The notes beneath the pieces are model-generated. The model searched no databases. It had not been told where the DNA came from and was given only the letters and a program-made list of their open reading frames with translations. Of a stretch of 53,287 bases of DNA, positions 19,861 to 27,890 are shown piece by piece. The stretch's first letter is position 1. Every line of letters starts with the position of its first letter. The DNA is from Collinsella sp. (lineage in GTDB: Bacteria; Actinomycetota; Coriobacteriia; Coriobacteriales; Coriobacteriaceae), in assembly GCA_029264355.1 (NCBI GenBank), contig JARIBW010000049.1, positions 1 through 53,287 on the forward strand. Direction: 5' to 3'. Made by a program: the position numbers and the translations under genes.

Positions 19861-19895
19861 AAACCCCGGCTCCCGAACGGGCGAAGAGCCGGGGT
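19861..19895 (-). terminator. plsX terminator
   Basis: A 10-bp perfect stem (19863-19872 with 19886-19895). On the minus strand it is followed by TTTT. It lies in the 207-bp gap between plsX and acpP. It implies that acpP has its own promoter or depends on readthrough. Confidence 0.8.
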
Positions 19896-19916
19896 ATCAA
19901 GATGGGTGTGCGGACG

Positions 19917-20933
19917 CTACGCCTCGAGCCCCATGGATGCGCGGACCCGCTGGACGAGTCCGCCGCGCACCGCCTCCGCACAGGCAAGCGCGCCGTTTTT
20001 CACAGCCTCCGCGCTCGTGGCCCCATGGCCGATCATGACCACGCCCTGCAACCCGAGCAGGATCGCCCCGCCTTTGGCGTCGCCGGAGAGCTTGCGCTTG
20101 AGGGCGCGCAGCGTGTCCTTCATGAGCAGGGCCGCCACCTTGCCCTTGAGATTCGCGGTCATACCGGCCTTGAGCTCGTCCATCATGAACTTGACCGCCC
20201 CCTCGATGGACTTGAGGGCGATATTGCCGTCGAATCCGTTGCACACGACGACGTCGACCGACCCACTCGTGATGTCCCCGCCCTCGCAGTTGCCGGCAAA
20301 GCCGGCGACGTGCTCCGCCATGAGCGAATGACAAGATCTCGTGAACGAGCTGCCCTTGTGCTCCTCCGTACCGTTGGAGAGCAACCCGACTCGAGGATCG
20401 ACGACACCGAGCACGCAGCTCGCATAGGCGGAGCCCATCTGGGCGAAGCGGACCATATCCCACGGTTCGACATCCGGGTTGGCGCCCATATCGCACATGA
20501 CGGTCAACCCGCCGCGACGATTGGGGAGCGCGTTCGTGAGGCAGGGACGGATAGCGGTCTTCTTGCCATCGCGCACGGCCTTGAACGGGGTGACGTAGGC
20601 GGTGCCCGCCGCGGTGACGGCGCCGGTGGACCCGGCGGAGAAGAAGCCGTCGGCCGCGCCCTTCTTGACCGCACGGCATCCCAAGACGATGGAGGACCTG
20701 CGCTTGGTCATGACTGCGTTGATCGGATCGTCCTCCATGGTGATCACGTCGGGCGCGACGAGGGCCTCGGCGCGCTCATGGGAATCGCAGAACGGGACGA
20801 CGACCTCCTCGGGACCCGCGACGAGCACCGTCAAGGACCGATCGGCCTCAAGGGCCGCCTCGATGCCTGCGAGAACCACCTCTGCCGGCTCATCGCCGCC
20901 CATGGCGTCGACGCAGATGCGAACATCGCTCAT
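19917..20933 (-). CDS. plsX: Phosphate acyltransferase PlsX
   Basis: 338 residues. Converts acyl-ACP to acyl-phosphate, the first step of the PlsX/PlsY route to phosphatidic acid. Visible family text: VRICVDAMGGDEPAEVVLAG at the N-terminus, SAGSTGAVTAAG, RPCLTNALPNRRGGLTVMCDMGANPD, GLLSNGTEEHKGSS, GSVDVVVCNGFDGNIALKSIEG and MIGHGATSAEAVKNG. The ATG at 20933 has a GAGAGG site. It is flanked by rpmF upstream and acpP downstream, the common rpmF-plsX-acpP cluster, although hairpins separate all three here. Confidence 0.97.
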   Translation of the reverse strand: MSDVRICVDAMGGDEPAEVVLAGIEAALEADRSLTVLVAGPEEVVVPFCDSHERAEALVAPDVITMEDDPINAVMTKRRSSIVLGCRAVKKGAADGFFSAGSTGAVTAAGTAYVTPFKAVRDGKKTAIRPCLTNALPNRRGGLTVMCDMGANPDVEPWDMVRFAQMGSAYASCVLGVVDPRVGLLSNGTEEHKGSSFTRSCHSLMAEHVAGFAGNCEGGDITSGSVDVVVCNGFDGNIALKSIEGAVKFMMDELKAGMTANLKGKVAALLMKDTLRALKRKLSGDAKGGAILLGLQGVVMIGHGATSAEAVKNGALACAEAVRGGLVQRVRASMGLEA

Positions 20934-20953
20934 ACGTAGCCTCTCTAAACAGA

Positions 20954-20980
20954 AATGGCCGACTCGAGGAGCCGGCCATT
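20954..20980 (-). terminator. Hairpin between rpmF and plsX
   Basis: A 12-bp stem with one mismatch (20954-20965 with 20969-20980) and a 3-base loop, followed on the minus strand by TCTGTTT. Probably a partial terminator setting the rpmF:plsX ratio. Confidence 0.62.
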
Positions 20981-21009
20981 ATGAAACTCAACGTAACCGC
21001 CAGTCGAGT

Positions 21010-21189
21010 TTACTCGACGACGATGACCTCGCGGTCCTTGTAGAAACCGCAGTTACCGCACACGTGATGCGGAAGCTTCACGGCGCCGCAACGGGGGCAG
21101 GTGGACTGGGAGGCAGCGTTGATCTTCATGTTCGTCGAACGACGAGAGTGCGTCTTGGCGCGACCCTTTTTTTGCTTAGGTACTGGCAT
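21010..21189 (-). CDS. rpmF: 50S ribosomal protein L32
   Basis: 59 residues, the usual L32 length. The N-terminus MPVPKQKKGRAKTHSRRS is basic. It is the zinc-binding form, with two CxxC pairs, CPRCGAVKLPHHVCGNCG. The ATG at 21189 has an AAGGAAGG site. It follows yceD on the same strand with a 109-bp AT-rich gap that carries a promoter candidate; the yceD-rpmF pairing is widely conserved. Confidence 0.98.
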   Translation of the reverse strand: MPVPKQKKGRAKTHSRRSTNMKINAASQSTCPRCGAVKLPHHVCGNCGFYKDREVIVVE

Positions 21190-21239
21190 GTTGACCTTCC
21201 TTACAACTCATAACTGGCGGCGATTACGCGCAAGCATTG

Positions 21240-21268
21240 ATGGTAGCAGAAATCACCGTTACACACAA
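21240..21268 (-). promoter_or_regulatory. Candidate rpmF promoter with extended -10
   Basis: On the minus strand TTGTGT (21263-21268) is 17 bp from TACCAT (21240-21245), and the -10 is preceded by TG plus one base. It lies in the unusually AT-rich 109-bp gap between yceD and rpmF, about 50 bp before the L32 start. Confidence 0.55.
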
Positions 21269-21298
21269 AATATTAAAAACAATCCCGATAAATTGCGG

Positions 21299-21865
21299 CT
21301 ACTCGCCATTCGAGTCGTCGAATTTCAGGGTCTTGAGCGCGGCGAAGGGGTTCTCGTCGGAATCGGCCCAAGCCTGCTCGGCCTGCTTCGCGCATCCACA
21401 ATCGCCATCATTGAGATTCGCGCCGCACGTGGGGCACAGCCCCTCGCAATCGGGACGGCACAAAACGACGAACGGGGTGTCCATCACAACGGCGTCCGAG
21501 ATCGCATCGCCGAGATCGATCACCCGATCGGGGCTCACGAGCTCGAAACCGTCCTCGTACTCCTCCGGATCCTCGGGCTCTTCGAAAAGATAGTACTCCT
21601 CGATCTCACCGGAAACCTCGAATGCGGCGGGCTCGAGGCAGCGATCGCATTCCCCCGTCACATCCGCACGCACGATGCCGCTGACGAGGATGCCGTCGCC
21701 GGCGTTGGTCAAAACGACGTCGTAATTCGCGCCATGCGGCAGGGCGAGATCCTTGTCGCCCACCGTATACGAATCAACATCGATGTGACCGGAGACCGGG
21801 AGGGACTCACCGGGATTTTCGAGCTTGTCAGACAGATCGACCGTCACGGAACCCAGGCAACTCAT
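21299..21865 (-). CDS. YceD/DUF177 family protein
   Basis: 188 residues. The family is encoded next to rpmF in many bacteria and has been tied to 23S rRNA processing; the mechanism is unknown. Core features are VSGIVRADVTGECDRCLEPAAFEVSGEIEEYYL and the C-terminal cysteine set VVLCRPDCEGLCPTCGANLNDGDCGC, which looks like a metal-binding cluster. A strongly acidic middle (EEPEDPEEYEDGFE) is present. The start ATG 21865 lies two bases after the stop of the SepIVA-like gene, so the genes are probably cotranscribed. Confidence 0.9.
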   Translation of the reverse strand: MSCLGSVTVDLSDKLENPGESLPVSGHIDVDSYTVGDKDLALPHGANYDVVLTNAGDGILVSGIVRADVTGECDRCLEPAAFEVSGEIEEYYLFEEPEDPEEYEDGFELVSPDRVIDLGDAISDAVVMDTPFVVLCRPDCEGLCPTCGANLNDGDCGCAKQAEQAWADSDENPFAALKTLKFDDSNGE

Positions 21866-21867
21866 GG

Positions 21868-22368
21868 CTACCAGCCCTGACCCTGGTTCTGAGAGGCGCT
21901 GTCATTGAGCTGCTGGCGGCAACGGGAGACGGTGCCCGTCAAACTCTTGAGGTTCTCCTCCAGATGCGTGAAGACCTGTTCGGCGTAGTCCTCGGCGGCA
22001 TAGCGGGTCTCGCGCTCGTACTGGTTGGCGCGATCGCGGATATCGTCGGCCTGCTGCTGGGCGAGACGCACGATCTCCTGTTCAGAGGCGATGGTGAGAG
22101 CTTGCTGCTGCGCATCGGCGATGATGGAATCCGCCTGCGCGGCGGCGCTTGCGAGCAATTCCTCGCGCTCCTTGATGATGCGGCGGGACTTCTGCCACTC
22201 CTCCGGATAGCTCATGCGAATCTCATCGAGGATGTTGAAGAACACATCGGTCTCGATGATCTTCTGCTGCGCGCCCTTGCCGAACGGCGGACGCGCCTCC
22301 TCGATAATGCCCTCGAGCTCATCGACCAAGCTCTCGATGCGCTCACCCGGGAGGTTATCGACCGGCAT
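21868..22368 (-). CDS. DivIVA/SepIVA-like coiled-coil protein
   Basis: 166 residues. The N-terminal ~60 residues (RIESLVDELEGIIEEARPPFGKG, TDVFFNILDEIRMSYPEEWQKSRRI) are followed by a long Ala/Gln/Glu-rich coiled coil (residues ~60-150) with no catalytic motif. In mycobacteria the gene between coaD and yceD encodes SepIVA, a DivIVA-domain division factor. The same position and coiled-coil character suggest this is the counterpart, though it is shorter. The start ATG 22368 has an AAAGGAG site. Homology itself is inferred from position and fold style, not shown. Confidence 0.7.
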   Translation of the reverse strand: MPVDNLPGERIESLVDELEGIIEEARPPFGKGAQQKIIETDVFFNILDEIRMSYPEEWQKSRRIIKEREELLASAAAQADSIIADAQQQALTIASEQEIVRLAQQQADDIRDRANQYERETRYAAEDYAEQVFTHLEENLKSLTGTVSRCRQQLNDSASQNQGQGW

Positions 22369-22403
22369 GAGGGTCTCCTTTCTGCTGTTTACTCTAGCGA
22401 TTC

Positions 22404-22409
22404 ATGGTA
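22404..22409 (-). promoter_or_regulatory. Candidate extended -10 for the SepIVA-like/yceD unit
   Basis: On the minus strand TACCAT is preceded by TGG, the same TGnTACCAT pattern as at the rpmF promoter. It lies ~36 bp before the gene start. No good -35 is seen. Confidence 0.35.
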
Positions 22410-22426
22410 CCACATCTGCCCATATT

Positions 22427-22942
22427 TCAGATTGCGGCTGGTAGACCACAAAATCGCTCTTTGAGGGCAGCGGCCACGCAGGGCGGGACGAACGTGTCCA
22501 CCTCTCCCCCGAACGAGGCGATCTGGCGAACCACCGAACTGGAGAGATAGCCGTACTCCGGCGAGCTCATGACGAAAATGGACTCGAGCCCCGCATCCAG
22601 CCGGTAGTTGAGGTCGGCCTGCTGCAGCTCGTGCTCGAAGTCGGTCATGGCGCGGAGGCCCTTGACCACCGCATCGGCCTGGACCACCCGGGCAAAATCG
22701 ACCAACAGCCCCGTAAAGGGCATGACGTCGACGCCGACCATGCCATCAAGGGAGCGGCGTGCGAGCTCGACGCGCTCCTCGAGCGTGAACGTCGTGCCCA
22801 CGCCGTTCTTTCCCAAGCTTTCGGCCACGGCCACCGTCACGTGCGGGCAGATGCGCAACGCCCTGCGGATCACGTCCATATGGCCGAACGTGATCGGGTC
22901 GAAGGTGCCGGGCACCAGCACATGCGAGATCTTCTGAGTCAT
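22427..22942 (-). CDS. coaD: Phosphopantetheine adenylyltransferase
   Basis: 171 residues. Adds AMP to 4'-phosphopantetheine in coenzyme A synthesis. The nucleotidyltransferase motif is VPGTFDPITFGHMDVIRRAL (TxGH form). Also seen are DAVVKGLRAMTDFEHELQQADLNYRL and EYGYLSSSVVRQIASFGGEV, both strongly conserved in CoaD. It begins 9 bp after rsmD on the same strand with a GGGAGAGG-type site; rsmD-coaD is a common pair. CoA supplies the ACP prosthetic group made for the acpP product encoded nearby. Confidence 0.97.
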   Translation of the reverse strand: MTQKISHVLVPGTFDPITFGHMDVIRRALRICPHVTVAVAESLGKNGVGTTFTLEERVELARRSLDGMVGVDVMPFTGLLVDFARVVQADAVVKGLRAMTDFEHELQQADLNYRLDAGLESIFVMSSPEYGYLSSSVVRQIASFGGEVDTFVPPCVAAALKERFCGLPAAI

Positions 22943-22951
22943 GCCCTCTCC

Positions 22952-23524
22952 CTATTTCATGCGCAACAGATCGACACACGTCTGGCCATAGCGCTTCTCC
23001 TTGATTGACTCGAACCCGTCGATGGACAGGGCGGGCGTCGAGGAGGTGCGTTCGAACATCACGACGGCACCGTCGGCGAGCAGGCCATGTTCGCACAGGG
23101 CCCCAACGAGCTCGACGGCCGGCTGCGCACCGAGCGCATACGGCGGATCGATGAGGACCGCATCGACCGCCCCGCCCGGAATGCGCCCGCGACGCGCGGA
23201 TGAGACCACATCCCCGCAAACCACCTGCGAACGGGCCGGCGCGCACGAGAGCTTTGCGAGATTGCGCTTCACGAGCGCGACGGCCGTCCGATCGAGATCG
23301 AAGAATACGGCATGTGCCGCACCGCGCGAAAGCATCTCGAGGCCGAGTGCGCCCGAACCGGCGAACGCGTCGAGCACCCGTGCGCCCTCTATGCCGTCGG
23401 GCAGCGCGCTCTCGAGCATGGAAGCGATGGCCTCGCGCACGCGGTCGGTCGTGGGCCGGCTCACATCGCGCCCCTTGGGACTGTCAATGGGACGGCCGCG
23501 CCACTCCCCTCCAACGATTCTCAT
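22952..23524 (-). CDS. rsmD: 16S rRNA (guanine-966-N2)-methyltransferase RsmD
   Basis: 190 residues. Methylates G966 of 16S rRNA in the 30S head. The SAM-binding Rossmann fold reads RVLDAFAGSGALGLEMLSRGA, and the N6/N2-methylase catalytic motif is LIDPPYALG. The N-terminus MRIVGGEWRGRPIDSPKG is typical. The start overlaps the recG stop by 4 bp (ATGA), showing coupling. Confidence 0.97.
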   Translation of the reverse strand: MRIVGGEWRGRPIDSPKGRDVSRPTTDRVREAIASMLESALPDGIEGARVLDAFAGSGALGLEMLSRGAAHAVFFDLDRTAVALVKRNLAKLSCAPARSQVVCGDVVSSARRGRIPGGAVDAVLIDPPYALGAQPAVELVGALCEHGLLADGAVVMFERTSSTPALSIDGFESIKEKRYGQTCVDLLRMK

Positions 23525-25704
23525 CCGCCGCTTACCTCCTTGAACACATCTCCATAGCGCGCAATGACTTCATGGCGCATGGGCATGGTAGCGCAAGCAG
23601 TCAAATCGCGGGAGTATCGCAACAATTCCTCAGCGTCCTCATGGGCGGCCTCGATGAGTTCGGTGTCGGCATCGAGGTCGACGAAGCGCAACATGACGCC
23701 ACCGTGCTGGCGCAGGCCGAGGATCTCCCCCTCGTGTCTGAGTCTGAGATCCATCTCCGCGAGCTCGAATCCATCGTCGGTCTTGGCAAGCGCCTGAAGT
23801 CGGTCCCAAGCGGGAGACCTGGACCCGCGCTTGGGCCTGACCTCGGTCAGGACAAAGCAGGTGCCGGGATCCGTCCCGCGCCCCACGCGACCGCGCAGCT
23901 GGTGCAACGTGGCCAAACCGAAACGCTCGCCATTCTCGATGAGCATGACGGTGGCGTTGGGCACGTCGACGCCGACCTCGACGACGGTCGTCGAGACGAG
24001 GATGTCGATCTCCCCCCTTCCAAATCCGTCGATGACCTCGTCTTTCGCCTTCGGTGTCATCTTGCCATGCAGCACCTCGACGCGTGCGTCGGGAATGAGG
24101 CGTCGGATATCGCACGCCTCCGTCTCGACATCGTGCAAGGTGACGGCCTGTCGCGCACGTCCGTTTTCGTCGATGTCGAGGCCGGGAACGTCATCGAGCT
24201 GCCCCGACGGGTCTTGCGGGGAGACCATGGGGCAGATGACGTAGGCCTGATGCCCCCGGGCCAGGGCATCGCGCAACGCGCCGTACGCGATATCACGGCT
24301 CCCACGGTCGAGGACGACCGTCGAGACGCCCGCGCCCGGCACCGGGCGCCGCCGGATGATACTTGTGTCGAGATCGCCGTAAACCGACAAAGCCAGCGTG
24401 CGCGGGATCGGCGTGGCCGTCATGACGAGCAAATCCGCTCCGGGCCCTTTACCGCGCAAGATGTTTCGCTGGCCCACGCCAAAACGATGTTGCTCGTCGA
24501 TGACCACGAGCGACAGGCGTTTGAAGTGCAACTCATCGTTGAGGACGGCGTGGGTGCCGAACACCACATCGAGCGCACCCGATGCGACGCGCTCGAGTAT
24601 GTCGAAACGGTCCCGCGCCGACGTCGAGCCGGTGAGCAGGGCCCACGATATGCCAGCGGCGTCGAGGAGCGGCCCGCTCTTCACGGCATATTGACGGGCG
24701 AGGACGCCGGTGGGAGCCATGACGCACGCCTGGTTGCCCGAATCCGCCGCACAGGCGAGCGCCATGCAGGCCACGGCGGTCTTGCCCGTACCCACATCGC
24801 CGAGGAGCAGCCGGTTCATCACGTGTCCGGCATCGCACATATCGCCGAGGATATCGCCGACCGCTGCCTGCTGCTCATCCGAAAGAGAGAAGGGAAGCGC
24901 CTCGCGCATGGCGCGAACGCGAGCGCCCTCTTTGTGCGCGAACGGGGCAACGTCGAGAAGGTCGCCGTCGTTTCGCAAGCGCAAGGCGAGCTGCAGGTAC
25001 ACGAGCTCATCATATGCCAAACGGCGGCGTGCGAGCAGCGTCTCGCCCATAAGCCGCGGGAAGTGAATGGCGCGCAGGGCGCGCGAAAGGCCCATCAGCC
25101 GCCTGCGCGCGCGAAGCGGGGCGGGCACGGGGTCGCAGAACACGCCGACCTGCTCGAGCGCAACCGACGCTATGCGGCGCATCCAGGCCTGCGATATGCC
25201 CTCTCCCACGCGATGCACAGGTTGGATTCCGGCGCGCGCTCCCCCATCGTCGAGCTTCTCGAAGTGAGGAGACGCCATCTGCTTGAACCCGTAGGCGAAC
25301 TCGACCTTGCCGATCAAGGCGAGGCGATCACCGCGCGAGAACTCACGGGCAAGCCAGGGCTGCTTGAAAAAAACGACTTTCAAAACGCCCGACTCATCGA
25401 CGAGGAACACCTCGGTGAGGGTCATACCGCGCTTGGAGGTCGGACGGTTGGAGACCTTGTCGACCGTACCGACGATGGTGCAGACCTCGCCCAACGGCGC
25501 GGCCTCGATCGAGTGGGCCCGCGTGAAGTCGAGGTAGCGAAACGGAATATGGGAAAGGAGGTCCCAAACCCGCTCGATGCCGAGCCGGCGAAGGGCCTCC
25601 TCACGTGTACCTGACACAAATTTGAGCCGCGTTATATCCTCGTTCAGCGCGCAGGTCCGCGCGAGACGGGCGGAGGCGCGCGGGATGCTCAGATCTGCGG
25701 CCAT
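23521..25704 (-). CDS. recG: ATP-dependent DNA helicase RecG
   Basis: 727 residues. Remodels stalled forks and Holliday junctions. The N-terminal wedge/OB domain lies around residues 40-170 (LLSHIPFRYLDFTRAHSI, VGTVDKV). The helicase core has Walker A GDVGTGKTAVACMAL, the DEQH box VVIDEQHRFGVGQR, the TATPIPRTLALSVYGDLD motif Ib region, and VEVGVDVPNATVMLIENGERFGLATLHQLRGRVGRG in motif VI. The C-terminus DMRLRHEGEILGLRQHG is a RecG hallmark. It starts 12 bp after fakA with no strong ribosome site. Confidence 0.98.
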   Translation of the reverse strand: MAADLSIPRASARLARTCALNEDITRLKFVSGTREEALRRLGIERVWDLLSHIPFRYLDFTRAHSIEAAPLGEVCTIVGTVDKVSNRPTSKRGMTLTEVFLVDESGVLKVVFFKQPWLAREFSRGDRLALIGKVEFAYGFKQMASPHFEKLDDGGARAGIQPVHRVGEGISQAWMRRIASVALEQVGVFCDPVPAPLRARRRLMGLSRALRAIHFPRLMGETLLARRRLAYDELVYLQLALRLRNDGDLLDVAPFAHKEGARVRAMREALPFSLSDEQQAAVGDILGDMCDAGHVMNRLLLGDVGTGKTAVACMALACAADSGNQACVMAPTGVLARQYAVKSGPLLDAAGISWALLTGSTSARDRFDILERVASGALDVVFGTHAVLNDELHFKRLSLVVIDEQHRFGVGQRNILRGKGPGADLLVMTATPIPRTLALSVYGDLDTSIIRRRPVPGAGVSTVVLDRGSRDIAYGALRDALARGHQAYVICPMVSPQDPSGQLDDVPGLDIDENGRARQAVTLHDVETEACDIRRLIPDARVEVLHGKMTPKAKDEVIDGFGRGEIDILVSTTVVEVGVDVPNATVMLIENGERFGLATLHQLRGRVGRGTDPGTCFVLTEVRPKRGSRSPAWDRLQALAKTDDGFELAEMDLRLRHEGEILGLRQHGGVMLRFVDLDADTELIEAAHEDAEELLRYSRDLTACATMPMRHEVIARYGDVFKEVSGG

Positions 25705-25716
25705 GCGTTCGAAAAC

Positions 25717-27381
25717 CTATTCGATGGAGAATATGACGGGATACAAGGGCTGCTCGCCGCGGTGGGCGTCGATCTCCAAATCGGGCTGAGCCTCCTCGAT
25801 GGCTGCGATGAGCTGCTCGAACTCCCCGTCGGACATATCCTGGCCGGCAAGAAGCGTAAGCGCGTCGCCCTCCTCCTCATCCATCATGCGATTGATGCAA
25901 TCCAACGTGACCTGTTGGACATCGGAGCCGACGATATCGATCGAATCGCAGATGATGCCCATGACGTCGCCATCATGGATGGGGGTGCCATCGGACGCCT
26001 GGGAGTCGCGCACGGCGCGGGTCACCTCGCCGTCGCGGACGGCGGACTTGGCCTCGGTCATGGCCTCGACGAGATCCTCGACGGGCATATCGGGCATGAC
26101 GGCGAACAGCGCGGAGAACGCCTGGGGCACGGTCTTGGTGGGCACGACGAAGACATGCTTGTCCTCGCACGCGCTCGCGGCGGCCTCGGCGGCCATGCGG
26201 ATATTGCCGTTGTTGGGAAGGATGATGACAGATTCGGCATTCACCCGAGAGACGGCCTCGAGCAGGTCGGCGGTGGAGGGATTCATGGTCTGACCGCCGG
26301 AGACGACGACATCGACCCCGAGGGACGCGAGAATCTCGGCCTCACCGGAACCCGCGGCGACGGCCACGAAGCCCAGGGGCTTGGCGGGCGCGACGTCAGC
26401 CTCCCGATCGGCTTGGATCTTGGCGGTGCGCTCGGCGACCTCGAGGTCCATATTGTGGATGAACACCTCGTAGACCTGGCCGAACTGGAGCATGTGCTCG
26501 AGTACCAGGTTTGGGGTGTTGGAGTGGACGTGGACCTTGTAGTCCGGATACGCGCCGACGAGCAGCTCGCAATCGCCCATGGAGCCGAGGAACTTCAGGG
26601 CCTCATCCTCATCGAAGGGCCTCTCGGCCTTGAAGAGGAACTCGTTGCAGTAGCGGAACTCGGAGCCCTCCCAGTCGTCGTTCGCCTCGATCTTCACGCG
26701 GTCGAGCGCGCCGGCCTTGGCGGAATCGGCGTCGGTGTCGAAGGTGGCGGAGAAGTCCTCGACCTTGGAGGTGCGGCCGAGCGCCGCGGCCACGAAATTC
26801 TCGAGGAAGATGGCAAAGCCGAAGGCGCCCGAATCGACGACGCCGTTCTCCTTGAGAACGGGCAGCAAGTCGGGCGTGCGGGCGACGGACTGATATGCCT
26901 CGACCACAAGCGCATCCAGGGTCTCCTCAACGCTCATGCGGCGCTTCTCGCACTCATCGGCCTTGGTGGACACGTCGCGCAGGACGGTCAGGATGGTGCC
27001 CTCGATCGGCTTGCGAACCGCCTGGAAGGCGACCTTGACGGCACGGCGGAACGCGGAGGCGATGTCGGCGGATGAGACGGGCTCCCCGGCCTCGCGCAGG
27101 CCCTCGGCCACACCGCGCAGGATCTGCGAGGTGATGACGCCGGAGTTTCCGCGGGCCCCCATGAGCGAGCCGTGCGTGATGGCGGCGGCGATGCCCTCCA
27201 TGTCCGCATCGACCGGGAGCGCGGCGAGCTCCTTCACAACGGACTGGAGCGTGAGGGACATGTTGGTGCCGGTGTCTCCATCGGGAACCGGGAACACGTT
27301 GAGCTTGTTGATCTCCTCGGCCTTGTCGGCGACGGCCGCGACGGCGACGGGGAAACAGGTTCGAATGGTCTTTGCAATCAT
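25717..27381 (-). CDS. DAK2-domain fatty-acid kinase FakA/YloV family protein
   Basis: About 554 residues from ATG 27381 (GTG at 27393 is an alternative; neither has a strong site). The family phosphorylates fatty acids presented by a FakB/DegV binding protein, feeding PlsX/PlsY. The N-terminal DAK2 domain has the nucleotide motif LNVFPVPDGDTGTNM, with MGARGNSGVITSQILRG following. A middle and C-terminal DAK1-like-2 region includes VVSGGQTMNPSTADLL and NNGNIRMAA. asp23 lies 46 bp upstream and recG downstream, a block also seen in Firmicutes. No fakB gene is visible here. Confidence 0.9.
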   Translation of the reverse strand: MIAKTIRTCFPVAVAAVADKAEEINKLNVFPVPDGDTGTNMSLTLQSVVKELAALPVDADMEGIAAAITHGSLMGARGNSGVITSQILRGVAEGLREAGEPVSSADIASAFRRAVKVAFQAVRKPIEGTILTVLRDVSTKADECEKRRMSVEETLDALVVEAYQSVARTPDLLPVLKENGVVDSGAFGFAIFLENFVAAALGRTSKVEDFSATFDTDADSAKAGALDRVKIEANDDWEGSEFRYCNEFLFKAERPFDEDEALKFLGSMGDCELLVGAYPDYKVHVHSNTPNLVLEHMLQFGQVYEVFIHNMDLEVAERTAKIQADREADVAPAKPLGFVAVAAGSGEAEILASLGVDVVVSGGQTMNPSTADLLEAVSRVNAESVIILPNNGNIRMAAEAAASACEDKHVFVVPTKTVPQAFSALFAVMPDMPVEDLVEAMTEAKSAVRDGEVTRAVRDSQASDGTPIHDGDVMGIICDSIDIVGSDVQQVTLDCINRMMDEEEGDALTLLAGQDMSDGEFEQLIAAIEEAQPDLEIDAHRGEQPLYPVIFSIE

Positions 27382-27427
27382 CTGTTCTGGCACTTTCGTC
27401 TCGTGAATGCAGGAGGGCGTTAAACGC

Positions 27428-27781
27428 CTAGAAACGGGACTTCATCCCGTCGATATGGATGGCGATCTTGAGGCTCGCGGGATCGATTTGCGCGATCTCG
27501 GAAAGCGTGAAGGCCACGGAGCTGGAGAGGTTGTCGGAAACGGAGCGCATGTTGACGCCCGCCTCGAGCACGACGTGCAGATCGATGATCAGACCGGACT
27601 CGGCGGTGGTGACGAGCACGCCCTTGCGCAGGCGCTGCCCGGGAAGCAGACGGACGCTCTCCGCGCCCTGCATCTGCTCGGCCATACCGACGACGCCATA
27701 GCAAGACATGGCGGCGTAACCGGCGATATCGGCGATGACCTCGTTCGAGACGCTCAAGGTCCCGGCGATCGGTTCAGTCAT
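27428..27781 (-). CDS. Asp23/Gls24 (YloU) family envelope stress protein
   Basis: 117 residues from ATG 27781, which has a GGAAGGAG site; the frame stays open 15 codons further without support. Asp23 proteins are small alpha/beta proteins linked to envelope stress in Gram-positives. Core text: LSVSNEVIADIAGYAAMSCYGVVGMAEQ, GVLVTTAESGLIIDLHVVLEAGVNM, and SVAFTLSEIAQIDPASLKIAIHIDGMK. It directly precedes fakA. In many genomes rpmB sits next to asp23 in the opposite direction; here a transporter pair of about 4 kb separates them. Confidence 0.93.
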   Translation of the reverse strand: MTEPIAGTLSVSNEVIADIAGYAAMSCYGVVGMAEQMQGAESVRLLPGQRLRKGVLVTTAESGLIIDLHVVLEAGVNMRSVSDNLSSSVAFTLSEIAQIDPASLKIAIHIDGMKSRF

Positions 27782-27890
27782 GGGGTTCTCCTTCCGCGCG
27801 AACGCGTCGGCGTATCGAGCATACATCCGAATATTCTACAACTCCGCGCGCCCAGGCGCAGATAAAACAGACGGCGCACACGAGGGGCGC

